From the NCBI RefSeq assembly GCF_025024155.1, contig NW_026251715.1, positions 618,739-682,738 on the forward strand: DNA of 64,000 nucleotides, in the 5' to 3' direction. A model generated the notes under the pieces. That model was not told where the DNA came from. It was given only the letters and a program-made list of their open reading frames with translations, and ran no database searches. Origin of the DNA: Gamsiella multidivaricata. Lineage: Eukaryota; Mortierellomycota; Mortierellomycetes; Mortierellales; Mortierellaceae. A program made the position numbers and the translations under genes. Positions 11,526 to 22,225 of this stretch are shown here, piece after piece; the stretch's first letter is position 1; every line of letters begins with the position of its first letter.

Positions 11526-13039
11526 ATGTGCCAGGGATCTGTTCCAGAGTACTTTGTTTTCAAACAAAGCCCACCCGAGCTGCCTCCAGGGCGGCTGTGT
11601 TCCCGCTTCCTGACCCAGTCGGCCGAGCAGGGCCCCAAGACAGGCGACAAAGAGTACACGGTGTCTGAAACAGCACCTTGCCCCATCATCGATGCCCATG
11701 TTCATGGTACGACACAGCCCTATAAGGTGCAATGTCTCAGCAGCAGGTTCTGACGCAAATCCTGTATATTCTCCGACACATATACTTGTACTCATCACAT
11801 AGTATTCCCTCAGAAGCTGATGGATGCAGTGTGGACTTTCTTCGACAACTTTTACTGGCCCGTCCGCTACAAGGAGACTTACCTGGCCAATCGAGCCGAT
11901 TTCCTGATCGAGCAAGGTATCCGTCACGTCATTCTCTTGGTGTAAGTCCTTCTGTAGCCAGTTTTTTCTTTTTTTTTTAATGCTTTGCAGCCCTCATACG
12001 TTCAAACATCGCCAAATTGAACTTCTAGTGCTTATAAACCATTAGATATGCGCACAAGAATGGAATCGCACGCGATCTCAATAGATTTCTGGCTCACACC
12101 GTGGATGACATGAACAAACGCTACGTTCAACCACAGTCCAACGGCTTCAAGGCAAGACGGCGAGTGGCCTCTGGACTCGGCACGGTCATGCCAGGCGAGC
12201 CAGGCGCAACAGAGATCCTGACCGAGGCCTTTACGACTTTGAATCTGTCAGGCATCAAGATGCATTCGCATGTTCAATGTGTGCCAGCCAACCATCCGAC
12301 CATGGACGAGGTCTATGAGACCTGTATTCGCTTCAACAAGCCCGTTTTAATCCATGCGGGTAAAGACCCCAATAGCTCTGCGTACAAGGTCGATGCGGGC
12401 AAAATTTGCGACGTGAGTATTGTTGAGGATGTGCTCATCAGGTATCCCAACCTTCGCATGTGTGTTCCCCATCTTGGTAAGTGCATGTTGTCCATACTTG
12501 CGCGTGAATTGCTCTGAAATTACATGAGAAGATGCAACACTGCGTGAGTTCAACGTCAACTGATAAGCTTGCTGCTGATCTTTGTTTCTTGATATACCAT
12601 GGGTCTGGCTCCAGGAATGAACCAGTACCAAGAGTTCTTTGACCTACTTGACCGATTCCCAAACCTTTATCTGGATACAACCATGACATTCGGGTCATTT
12701 TTTCAATCAATGGACGTGAACAAGCCCTTGACTCAAATGATGCGGACAATGCTCCTCAAACACAGCGACCGCATCCTATACGGAACGGACTGGCCAAACA
12801 TTCCATATGACTGGTGTCGTGAGCTGGCCAACCTGGTCAGTCTTGTAGACGGGGATGGCGAAGCGACGAGTGTCAGAATCGAACCGATGGTAACGGCGGA
12901 GAGGGGCAAGCATCGCACGGTCGATGGAGATGCTGCGCTCGAGAGGGTTCTTTGGAAGAATGCGGCCAAGTTCTATGGAATCTCAGATGCAGATCTGGGG
13001 CTTTCGATCGGCCATGGGTCACTATCTCCCAGCTTGTAG
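11526..13039 (+). CDS. Amidohydrolase family 2 (TIM-barrel metal-dependent hydrolase)
   Basis: Metal-dependent hydrolase of the amidohydrolase-2 group (PF04909 type), 391 residues, probably cytosolic. Exons 11526-11706, 11803-11941, 12046-12476, 12615-13039. Splicing of exon 1 to 2 creates the family signature IIDAHVHVFP with the metal-binding H-x-H at residues 58 and 60. Further expected ligands are in GIKMHSHVQ, PVLIHAGK (strand with the lone His) and ILYGTDWPN (the conserved Asp). WTFFDNFYWPVRYKE after the HxH is also typical of the group that includes decarboxylase-like enzymes. Substrate cannot be inferred. The start at 11526 is the first ATG in frame, leaving a 50-residue N-terminal extension before the barrel that may be real or partly 5' UTR. 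Confidence 0.85.
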
Positions 13040-14102
13040 CGCGTACGTCTTTACTTCAGTAGACAAGCGAGTGCCCTAGTAGTAAATATAGAGGCCTGCT
13101 GTTTCAGAATGAATTAGTCCAGTACATTGCACTTTGGACAGGAAACATAGGCGTACGAATCAATTGATGCGCTCAGTTTTGTTGTGGAACGACCCGATCT
13201 GCGAATCATAACCCGGAATGGTGAGAGTGGTATGCAGTCAAGGGCATGCTTCTACACTATGGTATTAAACAGCGCCGATATGCGTCCCCAATGTTCTCAG
13301 TAGATTGACCCTGTAAACACGTTTGTTTTATACAACATTTTAGTGGTAACATCTGAAACCAGTAAGCTATTGGGTGGCACAGCCAATCTTTTGTGCCCTT
13401 TTCTAATGGCCTATTCTCTTTCGTATTCGACCCGCCCTTTCCTTATCTTTTTTAAAGGCTAGCAATGGAAAATAGGAGAAGTAAAAGATTGAGGTAACTC
13501 AGCTCTGTGTAAGGAAGGCTGTTTTGTACAATCCAGTCTATCCAATGTATTCTTACCTCTTTGCTCAAGCGGCGGCGTCGTATTTCCAAAACTCCTTCCC
13601 CCCCTCCCCCTTGATAGCCACCTTGCAAGGCTATTTTTGCAGCGAGAATGTAACGCCTCGCCGATGTTGCGACTGTGCCACATGGAGGTTTTGGACTATC
13701 TATTTCTGACGGATCAACAAAGTCCCATTCTGCACAGCCCATAGACCATCGCTGAGCAAAAGAAAAAGGCAAGGTGGACAGCCAAGAAGAACTGCTTGGC
13801 TGCACTGACGCCATGGCGCATGACAGGCACATCAGGACGTAAGTCCGCATCCCAGAAATACGCATCCACCACAGCGGTGCAGGCTTGGTTGGTGGAAAGA
13901 AGAAATAGGATTAGCCATTTTTGAAATGTCCTCTCCCTTTCCCTGCGGGAGAGGGCTGTCTCGAGCTCCTGTTGCGCCCCTTTTTCTCCCGCCGTCTTTC
14001 CTCTCGCTTTTTCGTTCTTTCTCCCTCCCCACATACAAAACAAACCTCTCTGCATCCTTCTCTCGCATCTCTTTCGAATCCCTCACTTCCTCCCTTCACA
14101 CC
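13040..14102. other. Intergenic, nothing recognised
   Basis: Contains the 3' flank of the amidohydrolase gene and a CT-rich stretch from about 13930 that runs up to the next start codon and is probably that gene's promoter and 5' UTR. No exon supported. Confidence 0.5.
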
Positions 14103-15771
14103 ATGCACCGACGAGAGCGCTGCTGTGGGTGCATCCCTTTCAGACTCGCAACCTTTCTCGGCGCCCTCTTGCTGGGCGTAAGTCGCATCAGTCCTCCTAT
14201 CTCTTTGCGCTAAACAGTGCCAATTGTCCTAACTGACCCTCCCTCATTTACATGCTTATTCACCCTCTCAGGCCTTTGGCGCTGCAGGAACCTATCTGTA
14301 CTTCACTAACAGTGATCTGCGTAAGTGAACCCACCCTGCGTCTCCTTTTCCTCTGTAACGTAATCCTGCTTTTTAGGATGCCTAACCCCTCTTATCCCTA
14401 TCTTCTGCCTGGTGCCACTTCCAGCCAAACGTGCGATCTCTGTAGGGGGTATGTTCCATCCATTTCCAGATCTCAACGTATACTTTGGCTGCTGTCGAAC
14501 TAATTAGCTGAAGAAACAGCTTCTTAATAACCCTTCTTGTTCTGCCAATCACAGGCATTTCAGTCTCGCCGCTGGCATCTGGTCAGGCTTTGTGGTACTA
14601 TGTGGCGGCTGTGAGTGTGCTGGCTGCGGCGGTGGGTCTCTTTGGCATGGTCTCAGCGCTCGCTGCCAGTCGAAGATTCGTCAAGGCATTCGAGGCGTTC
14701 TATGTCCTCTCGTTGATGACACAGTTTGCACTCATTATCTGGGCCTTGATCTGGTGCAAGCAGAACCAGACCCAATTCGACACAGTTTGTACAGCCTCCA
14801 AGGACGGCAACGTTGATATTCCTCTTCCAGGATTCGTCTCTGACTGGTCATGCCAAAAGATTTTTACCGCCGGAATTCTTACCATCGGTGTTGGTGGAAT
14901 AATTTGGATCGCCTTCAACGTGAGCTCATTTTTCAGTTGCAAACGCATTAAGGAGAAAGAAGGGATGCATGGCCAACACCATGGGTCGATGACACTGACT
15001 TTTTCTTCTTTTCCTTGTCTTCCTGTGTAGTTCTACATGACCAACCGTGTGATCCACTATGCGCGCGAGCTATTTGCCGAAAAGGCCAACCGCTACAAAG
15101 TCTTGGGCGAGGCTGCAACTAAAGAACTTGACCGTGAGCAGCAGATTCCTCTCAACTACACCAACGTTGGCTCATCCATGAACGATCGCGAAGGCTACCA
15201 GAGCAATCATCCTCAGCAGCCTTCATACAGGGATGAAATTGAGTACAAGGACCCTCGAGGTGCTGATGCCTTCCAGCAGTCTCGCGCTGCAGCCGCCGCC
15301 GGATTTGGCGCCTATGGACATGATTTGGGCCAGCACCAGCACCAGCAGCCTGTCGCTCGCGGATTCAGCCATCGTGATTCGGCACAGGGTCTTGACCTTG
15401 TGAACCCATATTATGGGGAGCATGATACCATCCCTGGACCCACAAATGTCGATCCCACACCCATTCAGCCTTCCGTCGCTCCCGCAGCTCCCTTTGTTGC
15501 GCAGGGACCGGGACAGTCTTTCGTTCATGCCTCCACAAACAAGATTCCTTCTCCTTTTGACGAAGATGAGCCCGTCGCGCCAGCAGCCCCACCAATTATG
15601 GATGGCATCAAGGTGCCTTTGCCTGCGTCACCGCGAGATGGAGACATAGTATCGCCCACAGGGGGCTCGGCACCAACTAATGTTCTGTCTCCCTCCCCGT
15701 CCACACATCAAATTCCTGCAGGAAGCCATAGTGGCGTTGGCCAAAGCAGCGGCGAGCCTTATCAGTTCTAA
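14103..15771 (+). CDS. Tetraspan membrane protein with disordered cytoplasmic tail
   Basis: Exons 14103-14177, 14272-14320, 14425-14448, 14555-14919, 15031-15771; 417 residues. Four hydrophobic segments are visible: LATFLGALLLG running into AFGAAGTYLYF, then YYVAAVSVLAAAVGLFGM, LMTQFALIIWALIW, and TAGILTIGVGGIIWIAF. A loop with three cysteines sits between TM3 and TM4 (KQNQTQFDTVC... DWSCQ). The last 220 residues are Pro/Gln/Ala-rich and disordered. Exon 3 is a 24-nt microexon that is needed to keep phase. The layout resembles fungal plasma-membrane tetraspans such as the SUR7 or claudin-like groups, but I see no defining motif, so the function is unknown. Confidence 0.75.
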
Positions 15772-16307
15772 CTGGCTTTGCGCATTTCAGCACATTACAT
15801 AACTTGCACATATCCACTGTACATCTCTCTGCCATATATTCATACATTCATTCGGAATAAAATAAGTACCAATATTGCCATCTGACTAATTAATAGCAAT
15901 TTGACATTGATGTGTGGACCATAGGGCAAAGGACAGTAACCTAAACACGTCTCTGGACAGATGTCCTCAGATACTGCATCCGTAGCGAGCGCAGGACGGA
16001 CGATGATGTGCTCTTGCTCAGGTACACACCCCTGGCGATAGACTAGCGCGCCGCAAAGAAGAGGACCTCTTTGAATAACCTTAGAGAGAATGAGGAATGG
16101 GAGTGGCAGGTGCTGGTGACGGCGGCGGCAATCGCGACGAGCTTTACGCTCCAATCTTTGATTCTAATGGGCCTCGAAAAGTCTCTGGCAGGGGGCTCCG
16201 CAGTCTGTGATATAAGGGCTGGGGCCATATCTGGCGGCGTCGCAGATATCGCACGTCCCGCAATCTTCCTGTAGATTGCGTTCGACGTTCTTCCTGGCTT
16301 TCTTGGG
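15772..16307. other. Intergenic, convergent 3' flanks
   Basis: Tail-to-tail spacer between the tetraspan gene and the repeat protein; an AATAAA occurs at about 15857. No coding evidence. Confidence 0.5.
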
Positions 16308-16748
16308 TTAATGATGAACCTCCTTCTTGAACTCCCTGGCCTGATGCTTGATTTCACGATTGCACTCCTTGGCCTGGTGCCTCACTTCACGCTTGAGTTC
16401 CTTGGCTTGACGCTTTGCTTCACGCTTGAACTCCTTAGCTTGATGCTTCGCCTCCTTGGCTAGCGCATGGGTTTCGCGTTTGGTGATCTTGGCCTGCGCT
16501 TTGAGGCTTTGCTTCTCAGCCCTGTACTTCGCACGAGAACAATGAGAAGCCAACGATGCGGAATAGGATGAATGAATGCGGGCATCGGGGTCCATGAAGG
16601 ATGGGCAAAAGGACGTCGGAGTCGTCAGAGGAGCGTTACTGGTAGGAGTCGAGCAAATCGGTGTAGGACCTTGTGGGCTATATGGGGTTGCAGACGGAGG
16701 ACAAGCGGCTATCTTTATTTTCTCCTGTTGCTTGCACTTGTGGTCCAT
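16308..16748 (-). CDS. Small basic protein with 11-residue (hendecad) repeats
   Basis: Single exon, 146 residues, ATG at 16748. The first 70 residues are Pro/Ser/Thr-rich. The C-terminus is Lys/Arg/Glu/Ala-rich and ends in four tandem 11-residue units of the type HQAKEFKREAK, RQAKELKREVR, HQAKECNREIK, HQAREFKKEVH; a looser unit precedes them. The 33-bp repeat in the DNA (16311-16445) shows expansion by duplication. Hendecad periodicity predicts a long right-handed amphipathic helix, as in LEA-like or lipid-associated proteins. It is not a recognised family; the purified repeat and a clean start and stop argue that it is real. Confidence 0.6.
   Translation of the reverse strand: MDHKCKQQEKIKIAACPPSATPYSPQGPTPICSTPTSNAPLTTPTSFCPSFMDPDARIHSSYSASLASHCSRAKYRAEKQSLKAQAKITKRETHALAKEAKHQAKEFKREAKRQAKELKREVRHQAKECNREIKHQAREFKKEVHH
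16311..16445 (-). repeat. 33-bp coding tandem repeat (four units)
   Basis: Four consecutive imperfect 33-bp units encode the 11-residue repeats of the small basic protein. Units are read on the minus strand and differ by single-base substitutions. Confidence 0.75.
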
Positions 16749-17271
16749 TTGGGAGAGCGGGTGGGTCGCGTCGTGTGCTGATGATATTGGACTATGTGGT
16801 ATCGATTAAAGAGCAGACATGGATGCGGGTGCGATGCGGTTTTTATATCGGTCCTGTTCTCTTGAAATGCCGTGGACAACCTGTGTCGGCAGAAATGGGC
16901 TAGGTCCAAGACTACAGCAAGAGCATGTTTATTTGCTTGATTGATTGCCAAGAACGCGTGCGTCCTTGAAAGGAAATACGCCCACTCACATCCCACTTCG
17001 CGCAGCTGAATCGGCGGTGAGGGGGCCGAGTATGTAGTTTAGAATTGAAACTGCTGAGGTATTACGCTCTAAAGAGAGCGCCGGCCATTTTGTCTCTTTT
17101 ACTTGGCTTCGGCTGATTATCCTAGGGATACATTTTTGTTTTATTTTTACATAGTAGTGTGTTCTATCAAAAATGCGTATGAAAAGGTGAGGCAGACGAG
17201 AAGGAAGACCTCTTCCTGCTCGTGGTATAGACAAGGGGCCATGGCTGTCGGACAAAAGTTGCAGGCGTGCT

Positions 17272-19644
17272 TCATTCCCGCCGACCAATGGCTGGGCCCC
17301 GCCGAGTGATGAAGGCAAGATAGATCAGGACCGCTACTCCCAAGGAACTGGAGCACGTTCCGAGGACAAAGGACGTGCGAAAACACTCAGGTCCGAAGCA
17401 CTGCAGCGTGTGCTCATGTTGAGCTTGGCGATCATACAGAGAACCAAAAATAAGATTGAAGATCTGTCCTCCGATGGCGTTTCCAACAGAGATCCAGCCC
17501 CTAAGGTACAGAGGAAAAAAAACCGTTAGCTGGGAGTTTTCGCGATTGCTCCAAATCTGTACGAACAATGAGGCACCATTACCAGTTACTGCCAAAACTG
17601 TTGACGCCAAACCACTCGCTGACAATAGTAGGGGCAACACCTAAATCAAACATCCATTGATGAAAAAAGGTGTTCAAAGTGTAAGAGGAGAGCGGAAACG
17701 AAAGGCGCAAGGTCAACAATGCGGCTAGACAACGAGGTACAACTACCTACCAAAAACACTGCCGTATCCCAGCCCTACAAGGACTGAGACTTTTGTCAAG
17801 TCGCCAATATCACTGACATTGGCACCGAAAGTCTGGCCCAGCCATACGCATATCCCTGCATAGAGCAGGAACCCGATGCGGCTAATGCCCCACCATCGGC
17901 CGCTCCCTCGTTTGCCCAGATCAGACATCAATCCCACCGAGATGCGGCCCAGACAAGAGCACAAACTGATAAGGGAGACGTGGTAATTCTGCAGCTGCTG
18001 AAGGCGAATCAATTCCTCCTCCGTGGGCGGGGTCGAGGGATCTACCATATGGTCGAGGTATATGGATCGGATAACGTTGCCTGCATTGGTCACATACATG
18101 AGGCCAGGTCCAGACAGGAGCATTATACTCAAAAACAGCAGTTGTGCCACGAGAATTGTAGTGAACAGCTTGAATCCTGAGACCGGTCGGCAAATGGCTG
18201 CTGAAGACGTGACTAAAAGTCGCTCTTGCTCCTGGGTGCGCCTGCGTCTTTCCTCTGCCACTTCGTCATTAAGCTCCTCTGAGTGCTCAATGCTTAAAGA
18301 TCTGGCTGCTGTGACAGCCAGTTCAGGATCTTCTTTACCATCCTGACCGTCCACCGGGACGACATTAAGAAACAAGATCGAAATCAGAATGGTGCCTGCG
18401 ATGGCCCTGGCAACGAGGTATAGGAATGCCTGGGTGTCATCTTTGTAGAAATGATTGTTAATCTGCGCAAACAAGAGGGCGGACAGGCCAAAGCAGGCGA
18501 TAGGGACACCCATGGCCAGACCTCTAGCAGACTGAAAGTTGTGGGCATTGGTACTGACCGAGGTCATGTAGCCAGCCTGACTTCCCATGCCTACCAGGAT
18601 CAGGAAGACAAAGGCCAGGAAGAAGCCAAAGGAGTAGAAGAGTCCGGAGTAAGTCAATGCCAGGCCAGTATAACCTGTCATGAGCAGCCCTGCCGCATAT
18701 AGACCAACACTTTCGGAGAGAGAAAAAAAAGCAGTACGAATTAGTTTCGGATTGAGAAGGAATATGGTGATTGGAAATTCGATCTGCACTATGCGAACAA
18801 GTGCTTAGTGAGTGCAGTGCATCACCCGCATAATGTAGATTGAAACTGCACATTTGACCAGATATGACGCCCATCTAACGGACTTCGAGGCAAACTGCTT
18901 ATAGGTGATGGTGTGATTGGGAAGCAGGTTTCTCCCTTGGACATTCTGCAACATTGCACTCAGCACAGACACATGCATATCTCGATAGTCCATTCAGCAC
19001 TTACACTTTTGGTCCACGGCTGTCGACTAGCCGGCCAAAGAGGGGACCTATCAGCGCAAAGAGATAAATCTGGACCAGTCAGTCTCCTCATAATCTCCAT
19101 AATTTCGATCTGGCATCTGGAGTCTGACAGGACGTCGTACCTGAGAGGAACAGGCCATAGTGAACACCAGCAGCCACGGCCTATTTCGTACAGCGGATCA
19201 AGGGGAAAAGAGGGAAAAGGAGGGAACGAATGATCGTTGTCAGTTTGGGTGCTTATGGTAGCCAATAGCCACAGATCGGATCGGGTAAGAAACTACGCCA
19301 GCGAGGACACCATCGCAATTGATGCAATTACGAAACTGAGGCAAATGAAGAAATTGGAAGCAGTTGTGTGAGAATCGAACAGAATAAAGCGAGCAAGTCG
19401 AGGCACGAGAGGAGACAAGAGCTCGAGAGCCCGTGGACATGTGGGAAAGGGTCCAAACAAAATTAGCACAAAGAGGATATGGGTGGTTTACATTGGACTG
19501 CAGGGCTGTCAGATCCAACTTCGTCGTGAGTTGATTTGCATAGGTCGAGTAAAGATAAGGCGTGCCCGAGACTAGAGCAACCGCACAGGCGGCCAGGAAC
19601 GATGCAGCCCTTGCGGCAGATGAGATCTCTCGAGTGAACGTCAT
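17272..19644 (-). CDS. MFS transporter, MCH1/nodulin-like type
   Basis: Major facilitator of the MCH1 or nodulin-like group, 493 residues, predicted 12 TM. Exons on the complement: 19492-19644, 19141-19180, 19005-19047, 17751-18709, 17583-17640, 17272-17500. The N-terminus AACAVALVSGTPYLYSTYA is typical of TM1; splicing rebuilds YGLFLSGPLFGRLVDSRGPK, the MFS loop 2-3 motif with its DxRGP. The C-terminal half shows SVFGVAPTIVSEWFG and NAIGGQIFNLIFGSLYD, the usual MCH1 TM10-12 pattern. A long charged central loop (about residues 230-270) is also normal for this family. Yeast MCH1 is not a proven monocarboxylate carrier, so the substrate is open. Exons 2 and 3 are only 40 and 43 nt. Confidence 0.85.
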
Positions 19645-20829
19645 GTGGTATCCTCCGAGGCGAGGGGAAGTGGGAAGGGGAAGAAGAAGGCGATGGAAAC
19701 CGCAAGAGGGCTAAATGGATGTGATATCAATGCCAGCAATAGGACTGGGGCTGGGCAATGGACTAATTTATGAGGGAGAGCGACAGAAAAAAGAATGAAA
19801 GAGAGAAAGAAAGAAAGAAAGAAAGAAAGAACGAATGGAATGGCAGATGTGTGAGATGATGCGAGATGACAGCAATGACAGCAGAGGGCGGGCAAAGTCC
19901 ATTTCTAATGTCCGAGACCTCTGTACCTGGAAATGACGCACCGGCCAGGTCGCAGTGTTTTGAGGTTGTATTTGTGGAGGGTACACACACGCACAGACAA
20001 TGATATGGTAGGGTTGGGACCTTTTAAGCTGTACAATGACGGTATCTGTGAGGTATTGTTCCATTACTATAGCCATACATTCTCTGGCCTTGCTCACCAC
20101 GGTCTTTCTCTCTTTTACCTCCTTTCCTCCTTTGATCTTTTTATTCCCTCGCGTTGTACAACCTTCGGTTGATGTGGTCTGTGTCGTCAGAGGGCAAGTT
20201 GGGGATGTAGATACGCACCGGGGCAGGACAGACGCGTCGATTTCGAAACTCCGTAAAGGGATCACCACCGCAATATTCGCACTCGCGTCAGCCCTTTCTT
20301 GTAAAGATGTCCCTGCACGCATGTGTTGAGTTTTGCCACAATGTGGTCCTGGAGAAGAACAGAGGGAGAAAGAGGTGATTTATCTTGGCTCAGGGGCGAC
20401 AACATGACCATTCGTCAATATGTCAGAATTCAGACTTGACCAGTCAAGGCAGAAGTCCGCATGCGAGCGCGCCTCAGCCAGCTCCATCGAAATGGACACA
20501 TAGACACGTCTCGTGAGGCTCTACACTATGAAGCTGACACTAATTGTTCTCTCTAAAAGGCCACGATGAATAGCAATAAGGATGTATAGATCCTCTCCCC
20601 TTGAGGCAGAGGCGCGACCCTATTCCCATTTATCATCCCCACTTTTACTGCACAGAGCGCCTCTGCCATCCATCGCGTCTTCGGATACACTCGCCTGGCT
20701 TCCCCCATTGCGAATAATATTCAGAGATACGAATCGACGCATGAATGGTGTCTGTTACCATTTTACTCAGTATCTGCTCGATCTTGCTGCCAGTATTCGT
20801 CATCAACGCTAAAGTAGCTTCTGCGACTA
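19645..20829. other. MFS gene upstream region, nothing coding recognised
   Basis: Promoter side of the MFS gene, with a GAAA microsatellite close to the start. Short forward and reverse frames here have no family resemblance. Confidence 0.5.
19790..19832. repeat. (GAAA)n microsatellite
   Basis: Seven or more GAAA units, about 150 bp upstream of the MFS start codon. Confidence 0.9.
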
Positions 20830-21273
20830 ACTTTGAGTAGAATTATTGGAGGTGAAGTGGGTTCTGGATCAAAACCAAAGTTGCTTCGAAACTTCAGGAT
20901 TGTTAATAGGACATCATATCCTGAACCCACAAGCGTACAAGTACTAGTTCATGCAATTGTTATCAGTGCAGTATATTGCTTTAATGCTGGTTTAAGTGGC
21001 TGAGGGGCACTTCATTGTTGATATGGCAATGCTTACTTTCTTCTCCTCCTCTACGGACACCTGTATGAAAAGGTGGCAGACAAAGTCAGTCGCACATGGG
21101 TTGCGCTTCTTCGCTACGGTGGATGTTCTTTGGCGACCAAGCCTGCTAACTCCAAGACTCTAATCCTCAGGCCATCTTCGTCTACAACTAGGCATCCTAT
21201 GTCTTCCCTACAGTTTTTGTTCCAGTCACGACCGTCGACGCATCAACGCCAACAGCTGCGGGAGCATTACCAT

Positions 21274-21990
21274 TCACGCAGGAGTATATCGCTTCAGTGC
21301 TAACAGAGTGTCCAGTACAAGACCTTGGCAGTGAGATTGGGAGGAAGGGCCGAAAAAAACCACACCAAAGATGATAGGAACGGTGGCTTTAGACGCCGTA
21401 AAAGCGATGAAGGCAACGATATTGGTGGCGAGGCAATGCAGCAGCAGATAATGTATGTCCAAGCCAAGGTGGATAAGCTACCTCACCTAGTTCGACGAAG
21501 GCAGCAGCTTCGACACCTGAATATAGGGCCGAGGATACTGCAGTCCGGCCTTGCAGAGTCGTATATTGATTTTAGGACCACGGTTGCTCTAGTTGAGCGA
21601 GACGTTATCAGTTATCTGTTCCAGCTTCTCATCGGATCAGCTTCCCATGTACAGCTTCCCACTGCCCTGCGGCTGCCTGAACGATTACACGCTATCATGC
21701 GCCCTCAGCTACCGTCGAAAATAGCCACAGCGGTAGTGCGATCGTCGAATTGATGGTCGGTATCTCGCCCTTGTATGCAGACCGGACCCCATCTGATCCA
21801 CTGTTCTTTTCCATGTCTAGGCTTGTCTTTATAGCGGTTATTAGCTTCCTCTGATCTACCAGGATACCATCAGACATATCTTCAGCGGCTGCTACACATA
21901 CGTTGTAGCCAAACGGGTATCCTCCATCGAGGCCAGCATGGATTCGATCTACTGAGAGACAGAGGCCTTTACTATGAGCTCATCTTCATC
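21274..21990 (-). pseudogene. Degenerate protein-like sequence, family unknown
   Basis: Two reverse-strand stretches read like protein but are separated by stops and frame changes. One (about 21695-21960) continues upstream of its first Met with RIHAGLDGGYPFGYNV and contains VAAAEDMSDGILVDQRK; the other (21274-21462) has a hydrophobic stretch ATNIVAFIAFTASKATVPII. I could not join them with plausible introns and do not recognise the family. An old gene fossil is the likeliest reading; chance coding potential is the alternative. Confidence 0.3.
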
Positions 21991-22225
21991 GCATCGCTGA
22001 ACAGATACCGACGGCGTGAAGCCCCGCAGGCTCTATTCTCGGATGACTTTGCGCCTAGTCTACACCTCAGAACGTCGTCTACCGCCTCACGCTCAAGAGC
22101 AGTGGGTCAAGGTGTGCCAGTGAAGAATCTGTAACGCTGGCAGAAAGGATCAACGGTATTAGTAGAAAGAGACACGCGTTTATTGAGATGTATTTGACGC
22201 CTAATTTTATTACTTCTGTTGTGCC

